A stretch of 55,701 bases of DNA from Rhodospirillales bacterium Ga0074136 (GCA_001464375.1 LNEW01000102.1:1-55701); one strand, 5' to 3'; numbered from the stretch's first letter, positions 42,569-52,910 are shown. Notes: generated from the letters alone by a model not told the origin. Program-made: numbers and translations.

Positions 42569-44191
42569 ATGCTGAACCGTCGCCTGCTGCTTGCCGCCCC
42601 TGCCCTGGCCGTGCTGCCGCGCCCATCCCTCGGGCAGGCCGACCAGCGCCCCGCCATCACCATCGCCGTGCAGAAGGTGGTGAACAGCAACACCCTCGAG
42701 ACCCTGCGCGAGCAGTCGAATGTCGGCGAGCGGGTGTTCTACTCCTCGCTGTGGGAAGGGCTGATCGGCCGCGACTGGCTGGGGCAGCTCGGCCCAGTGC
42801 CGGGGCTCGCCACCGAATGGCGGCGCATCTCGGACAGCGTCGTCGAGCTCTCGCTGCGCCGCGGCGTGATGTTCCACAACGGCGAGGAGATGACGGCAGA
42901 GGACGTGATCTTCTCCTTCGGCCGTGACCGCATGTTCGGCACGACGCTCGCCTCCGCGCAGGGCAGGACCATCCCGATCGGCGAAGGCATGCCCGCACCG
43001 CGGCCAGGCCGCGAACTGCCGCCGGAAGTGCCCGCGGTCGCGCGGCGATCCTGGCCGGCGCTCGAGCGGGTCGAGGCGGTGGACCGCTACACGGTGCGTT
43101 TCGTGAACGCCACGCCGGACGTGACGCTGGAGGGCCGGCTGTCGCGCTACGGGTCCGACATCGTCAGCCGCCGCGCCTTCGAAGCGACCGCAAGCTGGCT
43201 CGAATGGGCGCGCAAGCCCGTCACCACCGGTCCGTACAAGGTTGCGGAATTCCGCCCGGACGTGTCGCTCACGCTGGTGGCGCACGACGAATACTGGGGC
43301 GGCCGCCCACCGCTGCGCCAGATTCGCTTCGTCGAAGTGGCCGAGGTGTCGTCGCGCATCAACGGGCTGCTGTCGGGCGAATACCAGTTCGCCTGCGACA
43401 TCCCGCCCGACCAGATCCCCGGCATCGAGCGCAACCGCGCCTTCGAGGTGCAGGGCGGCACCATCCTCAATCACCGGCTGATCGTATTCGACAAGACGCA
43501 CCCGCAGTTGCGCGATGCGCGCGTGCGCCGCGCCTTCACGCACGCGATCGACCGCAAGGCGATCGTGGACAGCCTGTGGGCGGGCCGCACCGAGGTGCCG
43601 CGCGGCCTGCAATGGCCCTACTACGACCAGATGTTCATCAGTGACTGGGAAGTGCCGCGCTTCGACCAGGCTGAGGCGCGCAAGCTGCTGCGCGAGGCGA
43701 ATTACCGCGGCGAGGCGATCCCCTATCGCCTGCTCAACAACTACTACACCAACCAGAACGCCACCGCGCAGGTGATGGTCGAGATGTGGCGCCAGGTCGG
43801 CTTGAACGTGCAGATCGAAATGCGCGAGAACTGGTCGCAGATCCTTGAACGCAGCCCGACGCGTGCGGTGCGCGACTGGTCCAACAGCGCGCCCTTCAAC
43901 GACCCGGTGAGTTCCATCGTCAACCAGCACGGCCCGAACGGCCAGCAGCAGCAGGTCGGCGAATGGTCGAATGAGGAAATGAACCGCCTGTCCGTCGAAC
44001 TGGAAACCAGCACGGACCGGGCTCGTCGGCGCGCCATCTTTGCTCGCATGCTGATGATCACCGAGCGGGAGGACCCCGCCTACACGGTGCTGCACCAGAA
44101 CGCGACCTTCACGGCGAAGCGCCGCGACATCCGCTGGAAGGCGAGCCCCGCCTTCGCGATGGATTTCCGCGCAACGAACTGGGGGGCCTGA
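42569..44191 (+). CDS. Family 5 extracellular substrate-binding protein, copy 1 of 3
   Basis: The protein has 540 residues from ATG 42569, which has AAGGA about ten bases upstream and begins a signal peptide (MLNRRLLLAAPALAVLPRPS). An ATG at 42542, overlapping the hydrolase stop, is possible (549 residues). SBP_bac_5 features are GLATEWRRISDSVVELSLR, GVMFHNGEEMTAEDVIFSFG, TTGPYKVAEF and RRAFTHAIDRKAIVDSLWAG. It is the first of three paralogues in a row that share NNYYTNQ, ACDIPPDQ and a TAKRRDI C-terminal motif. It should supply a peptide- or glycoside-like ligand to the Dpp core. Confidence 0.9.
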   Translation: MLNRRLLLAAPALAVLPRPSLGQADQRPAITIAVQKVVNSNTLETLREQSNVGERVFYSSLWEGLIGRDWLGQLGPVPGLATEWRRISDSVVELSLRRGVMFHNGEEMTAEDVIFSFGRDRMFGTTLASAQGRTIPIGEGMPAPRPGRELPPEVPAVARRSWPALERVEAVDRYTVRFVNATPDVTLEGRLSRYGSDIVSRRAFEATASWLEWARKPVTTGPYKVAEFRPDVSLTLVAHDEYWGGRPPLRQIRFVEVAEVSSRINGLLSGEYQFACDIPPDQIPGIERNRAFEVQGGTILNHRLIVFDKTHPQLRDARVRRAFTHAIDRKAIVDSLWAGRTEVPRGLQWPYYDQMFISDWEVPRFDQAEARKLLREANYRGEAIPYRLLNNYYTNQNATAQVMVEMWRQVGLNVQIEMRENWSQILERSPTRAVRDWSNSAPFNDPVSSIVNQHGPNGQQQQVGEWSNEEMNRLSVELETSTDRARRRAIFARMLMITEREDPAYTVLHQNATFTAKRRDIRWKASPAFAMDFRATNWGA

Positions 44192-44195
44192 GGCG

Positions 44196-45767
44196 ATGGT
44201 CGCGCTGTCGCGACGTACGGCGCTGGCGTCTGCCGCCGGGCTTTCGCTGCCGCGCCTTGCCATCGCGCAGGCCGACCAGCGCCCGACCATCACGGTCGCC
44301 GTGCAGGAAATCACCACCTCCAACATGCTGGAGATGCTGGCCGAGCAGTCCAATGTCGGCACGCGCATCTTCCGCAATTTCGTCGAGCCGCTGGTCGACA
44401 CAGACTGGGTCGGCGACATGTCGCTCAAGCCTGGGCTCGCCACAGGCTGGAGCCGCATCAGCGACAGCGTGGTGGAGTTCCGCCTGCGGCAGGGCGTGCG
44501 CTTCCATAATGGCGATCCCTTCACCGCCGAGGAGGTCGCCTTCAGCTTCAGTGCCGACCGCATGTGGGGCAACGGGCCGCTCGGCAAGAACCCACCGGCC
44601 GGTGCGGCGCAGATCGCGCGCCGCAGCTTCCCCGGCTTCGAACGCATGGAGGTGGTCGACAGCCACACCGTGCGCCTGGTCAACCGCACGCCGGACCTGA
44701 CCCTCGAAGGGCAGATGGCGCGCACCGCCAGCGTGATCGCCAATCGCCGCGCCTTCGCCGGCGCCGCCACCTGGCAGGACTGGGCACGCCGGCCCGTCGG
44801 CACCGGGCCCTACAAGGTCACGGAATTCAACCCCGACCGCATCCTGGTGCTGGACGCCTTCGACGAACACTGGGCGGGCCGCCCGCCGATCCGCCGGTTG
44901 CGCTTCGTCGAGATCCCGGAAGTGGCAAGCCGCGTCAACGCGCTGCTGTCTGGCGAGGTCGACTTCGCCTGCGACATTCCGCCCGACCAGATCGCGACCA
45001 TCGAGCGCAATCCGCGCTTTGAGGTCGCCGGCGGGGTCATCAACAACACCCGCATCATCGTGTTCGACAAGACGCATGCGGTGCTTGGCAATCCGCTGGT
45101 GCGCCGTGCGCTGACGCACAGCATCGACCGCCAGGCGATCATCGATGCGCTGTGGGGCGGGCGCGTGAGCGTGCCGCGCGGCCTCAGCTGGGACTTCTAC
45201 GCCGACATGCATGTGGCGGAGAACGAGGTGCCGCGCTTCGACCTGGCGGAAGCCCGCCGCCTGCTGCGCGAGGCCGGCTACCGCGGCGAGCCGATCCCGT
45301 ATCGCTGCCTGAACAACTACTACACCAACCAGACCGCGACGGCGCAGATCCTGGTCGAGGGCTGGCGCGCCGCCGGGCTCAATGTGCAGCTGCAGATGCT
45401 GGAGAACTGGAGCCAGATCACCGCGCGCTCGCCCACGCGCGCGATCCGCGACTGGTCGCAGACTGCCTCCCTGCCCGACCCGGTCGCGCAGATGGTGCCG
45501 AACTGGGGGCGCAACGGCGCCACCTGGAACAATGGCGAGTGGCGCAACGAGGAATTCGTGGATCTCGGGGACACGCTGCAGACCAGCGTGGACCGCGCCG
45601 CGCGTCGCGCCGCCTGGGCGCGCATGCTGCGCATCGTCGAGCACGAGGACCCTGGCTACACCGCGCTGCACCGCAACGGCAACTTCACCGCCAAGCGGCG
45701 CGACATCCGCTGGCGCGCCGCGCAGTCCTTCGTGATGGACTTCCGCGGCGAGAACTGGGGGGCCTGA
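44196..45767 (+). CDS. Family 5 extracellular substrate-binding protein, copy 2 of 3
   Basis: The protein has 523 residues with a Tat-like signal (SRRTALASAAGLSLPRLAIA). It has QADQRPTITVAVQEITTSN, HNGDPFTAEEVAFSF, VGTGPYKVTEF, ACDIPPDQIATIERNPRFE and RRALTHSIDRQAIIDALWGG. It differs from copy 1 by a deletion of about 15-20 residues after the first SBP block (GKNPPAGAAQIARRSF). It starts four bases after copy 1, and the junction sequence is almost identical to the next one. Same predicted role with a different ligand range likely. Confidence 0.9.
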   Translation: MVALSRRTALASAAGLSLPRLAIAQADQRPTITVAVQEITTSNMLEMLAEQSNVGTRIFRNFVEPLVDTDWVGDMSLKPGLATGWSRISDSVVEFRLRQGVRFHNGDPFTAEEVAFSFSADRMWGNGPLGKNPPAGAAQIARRSFPGFERMEVVDSHTVRLVNRTPDLTLEGQMARTASVIANRRAFAGAATWQDWARRPVGTGPYKVTEFNPDRILVLDAFDEHWAGRPPIRRLRFVEIPEVASRVNALLSGEVDFACDIPPDQIATIERNPRFEVAGGVINNTRIIVFDKTHAVLGNPLVRRALTHSIDRQAIIDALWGGRVSVPRGLSWDFYADMHVAENEVPRFDLAEARRLLREAGYRGEPIPYRCLNNYYTNQTATAQILVEGWRAAGLNVQLQMLENWSQITARSPTRAIRDWSQTASLPDPVAQMVPNWGRNGATWNNGEWRNEEFVDLGDTLQTSVDRAARRAAWARMLRIVEHEDPGYTALHRNGNFTAKRRDIRWRAAQSFVMDFRGENWGA

Positions 45768-45771
45768 GGCC

Positions 45772-47385
45772 ATGGCCAGGATCACCCGCCGCGCCGCGCT
45801 GGGCGCGACCGCCGCCGGCACGCTGCCGCGCTTCGCCATCGCGCAGGCCGACCAGCGGCCAAGCCTGACCATCGCGGTGCAGAAGGTCTCGAATTCGAAC
45901 ACGCTGGAGACGCCGCGCGAACAATCCAACGTCGGCTACCGCATCAGCGGCCTGTATGCCGAGCCGCTGATCGACACCGACTGGATCGGTGACCTGTCGG
46001 CCCGGCCCGGCCTGGCCACCGCCTGGCGGCGCCTCGATGACCGCACCGTCGAATTCGACCTGCGCAGCGACGTGCGCTTCCACGACGGCAGCCTGATGAC
46101 CGCGGAGGATGTGGCCTTCAGCTTCGGCGAGCGGCTGTTCGGCACGGGACCGGAGCGCGCGGCCGGTCGCGCCAGCGTGCTGGCCGGGTCGGTCGGCAAG
46201 GAACCGCCGGCCGAGGTGGTCGCCGTCGCCCGCCGGAGTTTCCCTGGGCTGCAGGGCATCAACATCGTGCGGCCGGGCGTGGTGCGCTACGTGTCCGCGA
46301 CACCCGATGTCACGATCGAAGGCCGCATCCAGCAGAATGTCGGCGTTGTGCATTCGCGTGCCGCCTTCGCTGCGACCGAGAGTTGGCTCGCCTGGGCACG
46401 CAAGCCGGTCGGCACCGGGCCCTATCGCGTGGCGGAACTGCGGCCGGACGTGTCTCTCACGCTCGAATCCCATGATGCCTACTGGGGCGGGCGGCCGCCG
46501 CTGCGGCGCATCCGCTTCGTCGAAGTGCCGGAGGTCAGCGGCCGCGTGAACGGGCTGTTCTCCGGCGAATTCGACTTCGCCTGCGACATCCCGCCCGACC
46601 AGGTCGCCGTGGTCGAACGCAATGCACGCTTCGAGGTGTTGGGCAGCCCGATCAACAACATCCGCATCATGGGGCTCGACCAGACCAACCCCGTGCTGGC
46701 GAACCCGCTGGTGCGCCGCGCCATCACCCATGCGGTGGATCGCCAGGCGATCGTCGATGCGCTGTGGTCGGGGCGCACGGCGGTGCCGCGCGGCCTGCAG
46801 CTTGAGAACTATGGCGCGATGTATCTGCGCGACTGGTCCAACCCGCGCTTCGACCAGGGCGAGGCGCGGCGCCTGCTGCGCGCGGCCAACTATCGCGGCG
46901 AGCCGATCACCTACCGGCTGCTCAACAACTACTACACCAACCAGGTGTCCAACGCGCAGATCGTCGTCGAGATGTGGCGTGCCGTCGGGCTCAACGTGCA
47001 GATCGAGATGCGCGAGAACTTCGACCAGGTCACCGCCCGCACGCCCGGCCGCGGCATCCGGGATTGGTCGAACACCTCGCTGTTCGGCGACCCGGTCGCC
47101 GGGCTGCTGCGTGCCTTCGGCGCCAGGACCGAAGCCGAGCGCAATGGCGAATGGACCAACGCGGAATTCAATCGCGTCTCGGAGGCGCTGATCTCCTCGG
47201 TCGACATGGCGCAGCGCGGCGCGATGTTCCGGCGCCTGCTCGAAATCGTGGAGCGCGAGGACCCGGGCTACCTGGTGCTGCACCAGGCGGCGAGCTTCAC
47301 CGCCAAGCGCCGCGACATCGCCTGGCGCGCCGCGAAAGGGTGGCCAATGGATTTCGGACCCAACAACTTCCGGCTCGGCGCGTGA
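45772..47385 (+). CDS. Family 5 extracellular substrate-binding protein, copy 3 of 3
   Basis: The protein has 537 residues with a Tat-like signal (TRRAALGATAAGTLPRFAIA). It shares QADQRPSLTIAVQKVSNSN and ACDIPPDQVAVVERNARFEV with copies 1 and 2. It also has RRAITHAVDRQAIVDALWSG and NNYYTNQ. Its C-terminus (GPNNFRLGA) differs from the FRxxNWGA end of the first two. It ends in a TGA that overlaps the GTG of the next ATPase gene, so it is coupled to the transporter core. Confidence 0.9.
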   Translation: MARITRRAALGATAAGTLPRFAIAQADQRPSLTIAVQKVSNSNTLETPREQSNVGYRISGLYAEPLIDTDWIGDLSARPGLATAWRRLDDRTVEFDLRSDVRFHDGSLMTAEDVAFSFGERLFGTGPERAAGRASVLAGSVGKEPPAEVVAVARRSFPGLQGINIVRPGVVRYVSATPDVTIEGRIQQNVGVVHSRAAFAATESWLAWARKPVGTGPYRVAELRPDVSLTLESHDAYWGGRPPLRRIRFVEVPEVSGRVNGLFSGEFDFACDIPPDQVAVVERNARFEVLGSPINNIRIMGLDQTNPVLANPLVRRAITHAVDRQAIVDALWSGRTAVPRGLQLENYGAMYLRDWSNPRFDQGEARRLLRAANYRGEPITYRLLNNYYTNQVSNAQIVVEMWRAVGLNVQIEMRENFDQVTARTPGRGIRDWSNTSLFGDPVAGLLRAFGARTEAERNGEWTNAEFNRVSEALISSVDMAQRGAMFRRLLEIVEREDPGYLVLHQAASFTAKRRDIAWRAAKGWPMDFGPNNFRLGA

Positions 47386-48368
47386 CGACCGCGCCGCTCG
47401 TCGCGATCAGCGGCCTGACCGTCGCCTTCGACGGCCAGCCTGCGCTGCGCGGCATCGACCTCGCGGTGGCGCCGGGCGAGGCGGTCGGCCTGGTCGGCGA
47501 GTCCGGCTGCGGCAAGTCTGTCACGTGGCTCGCGGCGCTGGGGCTGTTGCCGCCGCGCGCCCGGATCGGCGGCAGTGCGCGGATCGATGGAACGGAGCTG
47601 ATCGGCGCGTCGGCCGCCACGCTCGACCGCGTGCGCGGCGGGCGCGTCGCCATGATCTTCCAGGACCCGGCAAGCAGCCTGAACCCGGTGCATCGCATCG
47701 GCCGGCAGATTGCCGAGGCGCTCATGCTCCATCGCGGCATGGCGGGGCGCGCAGCGCGCGAGGAGGCACGGCGGCTGCTCGACCAGGTCGGCATTCCGGA
47801 TGCGACGCGGCGGCTCGATGCCTATCCGCACGAATTGTCGGGCGGGCAGAACCAGCGCGTGATGATCGCGATCGCGCTGGCTGGCCGGCCGGAACTGCTG
47901 GTGGCGGACGAACCTACCACCGCGCTGGACGTCACGATCCAGGCGCAGATCCTCGACCTTTTGCAGCAGTTGCGGCGCGACACCGGCATGGCGCTGGTGC
48001 TGATCAGCCATGACCTGGGCGTCGTTGCGGACACCTGTGAGCGCGTCTGCGTGATGTATGCCGGGCGCATCGTCGAGGAAGCGCCGACCGATCGCCTGTT
48101 CGCGCACGCGGCGCACCCGTACACGCGCGGGCTGATCGGCGCGCTGCCCCCGATCGACGGTCCGCGCCGGCCGCTGCTGGCGATTCCGGGCGGCGTACCA
48201 GAGCCCTGGGCCATGCCGCCCGGCTGCGCCTTCGCGCCGCGCTGCGCCCAGCGCGTTCCGGCTTGCGATGCCTGCCTGCCGGCCGATGCCGCGGTCGCCG
48301 ACGGCCACCGCGCTGCCTGCCTGCGTGCCGTGACAGCGTCGATCCCCGCGGAGCACGCAGTCGCATGA
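47382..48368 (+). CDS. Dipeptide/oligopeptide ABC transporter ATPase, DppD-like
   Basis: The 328-residue ATPase starts at a GTG overlapping the binding-protein stop (GTGA). Walker A is GESGCGKS, the signature is LSGGQNQR and Walker B is [16 protein letters not shown]. The C-terminal oligopeptide/dipeptide extension contains [12 protein letters not shown] and a Cys motif, [17 protein letters not shown], typical of the Opp/Dpp group. It overlaps dppF by four bases. Confidence 0.92.
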   Translation: MTTAPLVAISGLTVAFDGQPALRGIDLAVAPGEAVGLVGESGCGKSVTWLAALGLLPPRARIGGSARIDGTELIGASAATLDRVRGGRVAMIFQDPASSLNPVHRIGRQIAEALMLHRGMAGRAAREEARRLLDQVGIPDATRRLDAYPHELSGGQNQRVMIAIALAGRPELLVADEPTTALDVTIQAQILDLLQQLRRDTGMALVLISHDLGVVADTCERVCVMYAGRIVEEAPTDRLFAHAAHPYTRGLIGALPPIDGPRRPLLAIPGGVPEPWAMPPGCAFAPRCAQRVPACDACLPADAAVADGHRAACLRAVTASIPAEHAVA

Positions 48369-49372
48369 GGGTGGGCGCGGAGCTGCTGAAGGCCGAAGGG
48401 CTGGTGCGACGCTACGCCATGCGCCGCGGCATGTTCGGGCGCAGCGTCGAACTGCGTGCGGTGGATGGCGTCTCGCTCACCATCGAGCGCGGACGCACGC
48501 TCGGCCTGGTCGGCGAGTCCGGCTGCGGCAAGTCGACCACCGGCCGCCTGGTCCTGGGGATGGAGACGCCCGATGCCGGGTCGGTCGCCTTCGACGGCCG
48601 CCCGGTGCCGCCGCCCGGCACCGCCGCGTGGCGGGCTTTGCGCGCACGCATGCAGATGGTGTTCCAGGATCCGCTCGGCGCGCTGGACCGCAGGCTGCCG
48701 ATCGGCGTGCAGGTTGCGGAACCGCTCGACATCCACGGCATCGGCGCGCGTTCCGAGCGCGCCGCGCGCGTCGAATCCCTGCTGCTGGCGGTCGGGCTGC
48801 GCGCCGACCAGGGTGCGCGCTATCCGCATGAACTCTCCGGCGGCCAGCGGCAGCGCGCCGTGCTGGCGCGGGCGCTCGCGACCGACCCGGCGCTGCTGGT
48901 CTGCGACGAACCCATCAGCGCGCTCGATGTCTCGATCCAGGCGCAGGTGATGAACCTGCTGGTCGACCTGCAGGAGCGCTTCGGCATGGGCATGCTGTTC
49001 GTGAGCCACGACCTGCGCGCGGTGCGCCAGGTCAGCCATCGCGTGGCGGTCATGTATCTCGGCCGCATCGTCGAGGAAGGCGAGCCGGACGCTGTGCTGC
49101 AGGATCCCGCGCATCCCTATGCGCGGGCGCTGGTGGCGGCCATCCCGCATCCTGGGCGCAGCGGGCGGCGGACGGTGTTGCAGGGCGATCCGCCCAATCC
49201 GGCGGACCGTCCCTCCGGCTGCGCCTTTCATCCGCGCTGCCCGGTGGCGAGCGCGCGCTGCACGCAGGACGCGCCGACGCTGAAGCGGCGGCCCGATGGA
49301 CGCATGATCGCCTGCCACGTCGCGCAGGGCGATGCCGCGCCCGGTCGCGGCGTATTGGCGGAGGCTGCCTGA
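48365..49372 (+). CDS. Dipeptide/oligopeptide ABC transporter ATPase, DppF-like
   Basis: The 335-residue ATPase starts at the ATG in an ATGA overlap. Walker A is GESGCGKS, the signature is [16 protein letters not shown] and Walker B is [16 protein letters not shown]. It has an N-terminal [20 protein letters not shown] of DppF-type proteins and the C-terminal Cys region [17 protein letters not shown]. It forms the second nucleotide-binding subunit with the DppD-like protein. Confidence 0.92.
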   Translation: MRVGAELLKAEGLVRRYAMRRGMFGRSVELRAVDGVSLTIERGRTLGLVGESGCGKSTTGRLVLGMETPDAGSVAFDGRPVPPPGTAAWRALRARMQMVFQDPLGALDRRLPIGVQVAEPLDIHGIGARSERAARVESLLLAVGLRADQGARYPHELSGGQRQRAVLARALATDPALLVCDEPISALDVSIQAQVMNLLVDLQERFGMGMLFVSHDLRAVRQVSHRVAVMYLGRIVEEGEPDAVLQDPAHPYARALVAAIPHPGRSGRRTVLQGDPPNPADRPSGCAFHPRCPVASARCTQDAPTLKRRPDGRMIACHVAQGDAAPGRGVLAEAA

Positions 49373-49373
49373 C

Positions 49374-50309
49374 ATGCTGCGTTTCCTCGCCTTCCGCCTG
49401 GCGCGCGCTGCGTTGACCATCGCCATGGTCGTGACGTTCGCCTTCATCGTGCTGCGCATGTCGGGCGACCCGGCGCAGATCATCATGGGTGCGGATGCGC
49501 CACCCGAGGCAGTGGACGCCTTCCGCACCGCCTGGGGCCTCGATCGGCCGCTGTGGGAGCAATACTTCCACTACTTCGGTGCCATCCTGTCGGGCGATCT
49601 CGGCCGATCCATGCGCGACGGGCGCGACGCGATCGTGCTGGTGGCCGAGCGCATTCCCGCTACCCTGGCGCTGACCATCCCCGCACTTCTGATCAAGGTC
49701 GGGATCGGCGTACCCGCCGGGATCTACGCGGCGCTGCATCGCAATTCGCTGGCCGACCGGATCGTGATGGTGATCGCGGTAGCGGGCTTCACCGTGCCGT
49801 CCTTCGTGCTCGGCCTGATCCTGGTGCTGGTCTTCGCGGTGCAGCTCGGCTGGCTGCCCTCGGGCGGGCAGGAGAGCTGGCGCCATGCCATCCTGCCGAT
49901 CATCACGCTGGGCGTGGGCGGCGCTGCCGTGCTGGCGCGCTTCACCCGCAGCGCGATGCTGGAAGTGCTTGGCCAGCCTTTCATCCGCACCGCGAGTGCC
50001 AAGGGTGTGCCGTGGCGCATGGTGGTCACCAACCACGCGCTGCCGAACGCGGCGATCCCGACGGTGACGATCATCGGCTTCATGGTCGGCAGCCTGATCG
50101 CCGGCGCGGTGGTGGTCGAAAGCGTGTTTTCCTGGCCAGGCGTGGGGCGGCTGCTGGTGGTGGCGGTGTCGAACCGCGACCTCGCGGTGGTGCAGTGCAT
50201 CCTGCTGCTGGTCGCCTGCACCATGGTCGTGGCGAACCTGGTTGTGGACCTGCTTTATGGCCTTCTGGATCCGCGACTGCGCAGCGCGCCGCGGCAGGCG
50301 ACAGCATGA
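49374..50309 (+). CDS. Dipeptide/oligopeptide ABC transporter permease, DppB-like
   Basis: The 311-residue permease starts [20 protein letters not shown] (ATG at 49374, one base after the dppF stop) and has six helices. The EAA loop is near residues 200-220 ([20 protein letters not shown]), followed by the [12 protein letters not shown] and [18 protein letters not shown] family motifs. Intact and of normal length. Confidence 0.92.
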   Translation: MLRFLAFRLARAALTIAMVVTFAFIVLRMSGDPAQIIMGADAPPEAVDAFRTAWGLDRPLWEQYFHYFGAILSGDLGRSMRDGRDAIVLVAERIPATLALTIPALLIKVGIGVPAGIYAALHRNSLADRIVMVIAVAGFTVPSFVLGLILVLVFAVQLGWLPSGGQESWRHAILPIITLGVGGAAVLARFTRSAMLEVLGQPFIRTASAKGVPWRMVVTNHALPNAAIPTVTIIGFMVGSLIAGAVVVESVFSWPGVGRLLVVAVSNRDLAVVQCILLLVACTMVVANLVVDLLYGLLDPRLRSAPRQATA

Positions 50310-50333
50310 CGCCGCGATCGGCGGAGGCGTGAT

Positions 50334-51218
50334 ATGCCCGAAGCACCCCTGACAGTCGCCGCGCCCGCTACCGCCGCACCACCGCGGCCGGCTCGCGCGG
50401 GTCCGCCCCCGATGGTGCTGTTCGGCTTCGGTTGGCTGGCTCTGATGCTGGCGGTCGCGCTGCTGGCGGATGTCGTCAGCCCCTACGCCTACACCGCGCT
50501 TGACCTGCGCAACCGGCTATCGCCGCCGATCGGCTTCGGCGGCGCCTGGCTGCATCCGCTCGGCACCGATGAACTGGGCCGCGACGTTCTGGCGAGGCTG
50601 ATCTACTCGATCCGCACAAGCCTTCTGATCGCCTTCGGCGCCACCATCATCGGCGCGCTGGTCGGCACGTCCCTGGGCTTCCTCGCGGCGCATTTCCGCG
50701 GGCTGGTGGAGCAGGCGGTGATGGCGTTGGTGGACTTCTCGGCGAGCATTCCCTTCCTGATCCTGGCGCTGGCGGTGCTGGCGTTCTTCGGCAATTCGAT
50801 GGTGTTGCTGATCTGCCTGCTCGGCCTGCATGCCTGGGAACGCTACGCGCGCATCGCGCGTGGCCTGGCGCTGTCGGCGGGTGCGCAGGGCTATGCGGCG
50901 GCGGTGCGGCAACTCGGCGCCACCCCCTGGCGGTTGTATGGCCGGCATGTGCTGCCCAACATCGCCTCGACGCTGATCGTGTCGATGACGCTCGCCTTCC
51001 CGGAGATCATCCTCCTGGAAAGCGGATTGTCCTTCCTGGGTCTCGGCGTGCAGCCGCCGGCGACCTCGCTGGGTTCCATGGTGGGCTATGGGCGCGAATA
51101 CCTCACGCGCGCGCCGTGGATCCTGCTGGCGCCGGCGATCACGATCGTGCTGACCACGCTCTCGGTCTCCTTGATCGGCGACTGGCTGCGCGACCGGCTT
51201 GACCCGACGCTGCGCTGA
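50334..51218 (+). CDS. Dipeptide/oligopeptide ABC transporter permease, DppC-like
   Basis: The 294-residue permease has an N-terminal Pro/Ala-rich segment, then a helix and HPLGTDELGRDVLARLIYS, the DppC hallmark. The EAA loop QGYAAAVRQLGATPWRLYGR and the C-terminal LESGLSFLGLGVQPPATSLG are present. It starts 24 bases after dppB and completes the transporter core. The operon appears to end here. Confidence 0.92.
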   Translation: MPEAPLTVAAPATAAPPRPARAGPPPMVLFGFGWLALMLAVALLADVVSPYAYTALDLRNRLSPPIGFGGAWLHPLGTDELGRDVLARLIYSIRTSLLIAFGATIIGALVGTSLGFLAAHFRGLVEQAVMALVDFSASIPFLILALAVLAFFGNSMVLLICLLGLHAWERYARIARGLALSAGAQGYAAAVRQLGATPWRLYGRHVLPNIASTLIVSMTLAFPEIILLESGLSFLGLGVQPPATSLGSMVGYGREYLTRAPWILLAPAITIVLTTLSVSLIGDWLRDRLDPTLR

Positions 51219-51518
51219 GCGCGTCGCGGGTCTTCATCCGCCTGTCATCGTTTGGCCGCACGGCTGCAACGGCGCGGGGCGAGGAACGCGCATCTTCGGG
51301 AGATCGTGCACCACGCTGCGCCGTCACCTTCTCGGCGCCTCCGCTTCACGCCATCCTGCGTGAGGTCCGGTCCCTCGCTCACCCAGCGCGTCGCCTCGCG
51401 CGTCTGCTCGGCCGAGAGCGGGTTTCGCGCGCCGCCCCCTCACCAAGCACGAACAGCAGCGATTCACACACGTCGCGACCAGGGGAGCCCTCGTGAGCCA
51501 CCGCACGCCGCCAGGCGT
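51219..51518. other. Convergent intergenic region between the Dpp operon and the amidase gene
   Basis: 300 bases without a recognisable gene. A 9-base inverted repeat, GCCAGGCGT (51510-51518) and ACGCCTGGC (51529-51537), surrounds the amidase stop codon. It could act as a weak terminator or as an mRNA end, but it has no T-run. Confidence 0.35.
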
Positions 51519-52910
51519 TCAGACCGTCACGCCTGGCACGGTCTCGAAGATCCAGCGGGCGATCGCCGTGATCGCAGCATCGCCATGCGGTTGCCCCATC
51601 ACCTGGATGCCCATCGGAAGGCCGCCGACCGCCGTCATCGGGATGGTCACGACCGGTGCACCGAGCGCCGAGCTCGGCGTGTTGTAGACCGCATCGCCAG
51701 TCGGTCGCTTCACGAGCGGCTGGCCAGGCGTGTCGCCGGACCACAACGGCGCCGGGCCCGGCGAAGCGGGCGCAATGACCGCATCCACGAGCAGGGCGAG
51801 CGCCTCATGCCGTCGGCGCATCTCCTCACGCTGGAGGATCGCCGCGCGGTAGTCCTCGGGTGTCATCGTCTCGGCCGCTGCCAGGACATTCTTCGTCCGC
51901 GCGCTAACCCCATCGCGGTTGGTCGCGACCAGGTTGCGGATGCCCCAGTGGTTCTCCCAGGCGGTGATCGCACTGGTCAGGGCCTGGACGCCCTCCAACG
52001 ACCGTTCGAACGTCTCGACCAGCGGATGGTCGCCGCGGCGCAGGACAGTCACGCCCAGCGCGCGCAGCCCATCGAGCACGGCCTCGAAGGCGGCGCGGCT
52101 CGCATCGTCGGTCACGCGCCAGCCCTCTGCCTCCATCACGGCGAGTGCCATCGGCCGTCGCGCCGGCGGCGCCTTCAAGGGGCCAAACAGCCCGAGCCGG
52201 CCCGGATCACCGCCGGCGCGGCGCGCGATCTCGATCGCCACCAGCCACATGTCCTCGATGGATCCCGCGTGCGGGCCATGCGTGCTCATGCTCGTCGCCT
52301 GGCGCTCGCCGCGGTTGATCGCGCCCTGCGTCGGCTTGAGCGCGAAGTTCCCGCAATAGCTGGCGGGGCGGATGATCGAACCGCCCACCTGCGTGCCGAT
52401 CGTGGCCGGCACCATCCGGGCCGCCACTGCCGCCCCCGAGCCAGAGGAGGAGCCGCCCGGCGTGCGCGTCGGGTCGAAGGGGTTCGTCGTCGGTCCGGGG
52501 TGCGTGCCGCCCAGTTCCGTCGTCACGGTCTTGCCGAGCACCACGGCGCCCGCCTGGCGCAGCGCCCAGACCGCGGCGTTGTCGCGCTTCGGGAAATTGC
52601 CGCGATAGGCCTCGCACCCCATCTGCGTCGGCATGTCCCGGGTCTCGAGCAGGTCCTTGATGCCGATCGGCAGGCCGTCGATCGGCGAGAGAGGCTGCCC
52701 GGACTTCCAGCGCGCCGTGCTGGCATCCGCCGCCTCGCGTGCTCCGTCCTCGTTCATGGCGGCCCAGGCGCGCACGACGGGCTCGCGTGCGGCAATCGTC
52801 TCGAGGCAACGCTCAAGGTAGGCGCGCGGCGTGTCGGACCCATCGGCGAAGCGCGGGGTCGCATCGTGGAAGCTGAGCGCGCGGAACTCCTTTGGCGAGT
52901 ATGCGGACAT
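51519..52910 (-). CDS. Amidase signature family enzyme
   Basis: The 463-residue protein has the Ser-cisSer-Lys triad: Lys in LPIGIKDLLETRDMPTQ, the cis-Ser in TPGGSSSGSGAAVAA and the nucleophile Ser in GTQVGGSIIRPASYCG. The middle of the signature is complete. It hydrolyses an amide bond. The family includes many substrates and none can be assigned. It is divergent from the deacetylase-like pair (133-base gap at 52911-53043), so the two may share control. Confidence 0.9.
   Translation of the reverse strand: MSAYSPKEFRALSFHDATPRFADGSDTPRAYLERCLETIAAREPVVRAWAAMNEDGAREAADASTARWKSGQPLSPIDGLPIGIKDLLETRDMPTQMGCEAYRGNFPKRDNAAVWALRQAGAVVLGKTVTTELGGTHPGPTTNPFDPTRTPGGSSSGSGAAVAARMVPATIGTQVGGSIIRPASYCGNFALKPTQGAINRGERQATSMSTHGPHAGSIEDMWLVAIEIARRAGGDPGRLGLFGPLKAPPARRPMALAVMEAEGWRVTDDASRAAFEAVLDGLRALGVTVLRRGDHPLVETFERSLEGVQALTSAITAWENHWGIRNLVATNRDGVSARTKNVLAAAETMTPEDYRAAILQREEMRRRHEALALLVDAVIAPASPGPAPLWSGDTPGQPLVKRPTGDAVYNTPSSALGAPVVTIPMTAVGGLPMGIQVMGQPHGDAAITAIARWIFETVPGVTV

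Noticed and set aside
51324..51506. Small minus-strand open frame between the Dpp operon and the amidase gene
   Set aside because: Arg/Ala/Gly-rich composition, no ribosome-binding site and no recognisable motif.
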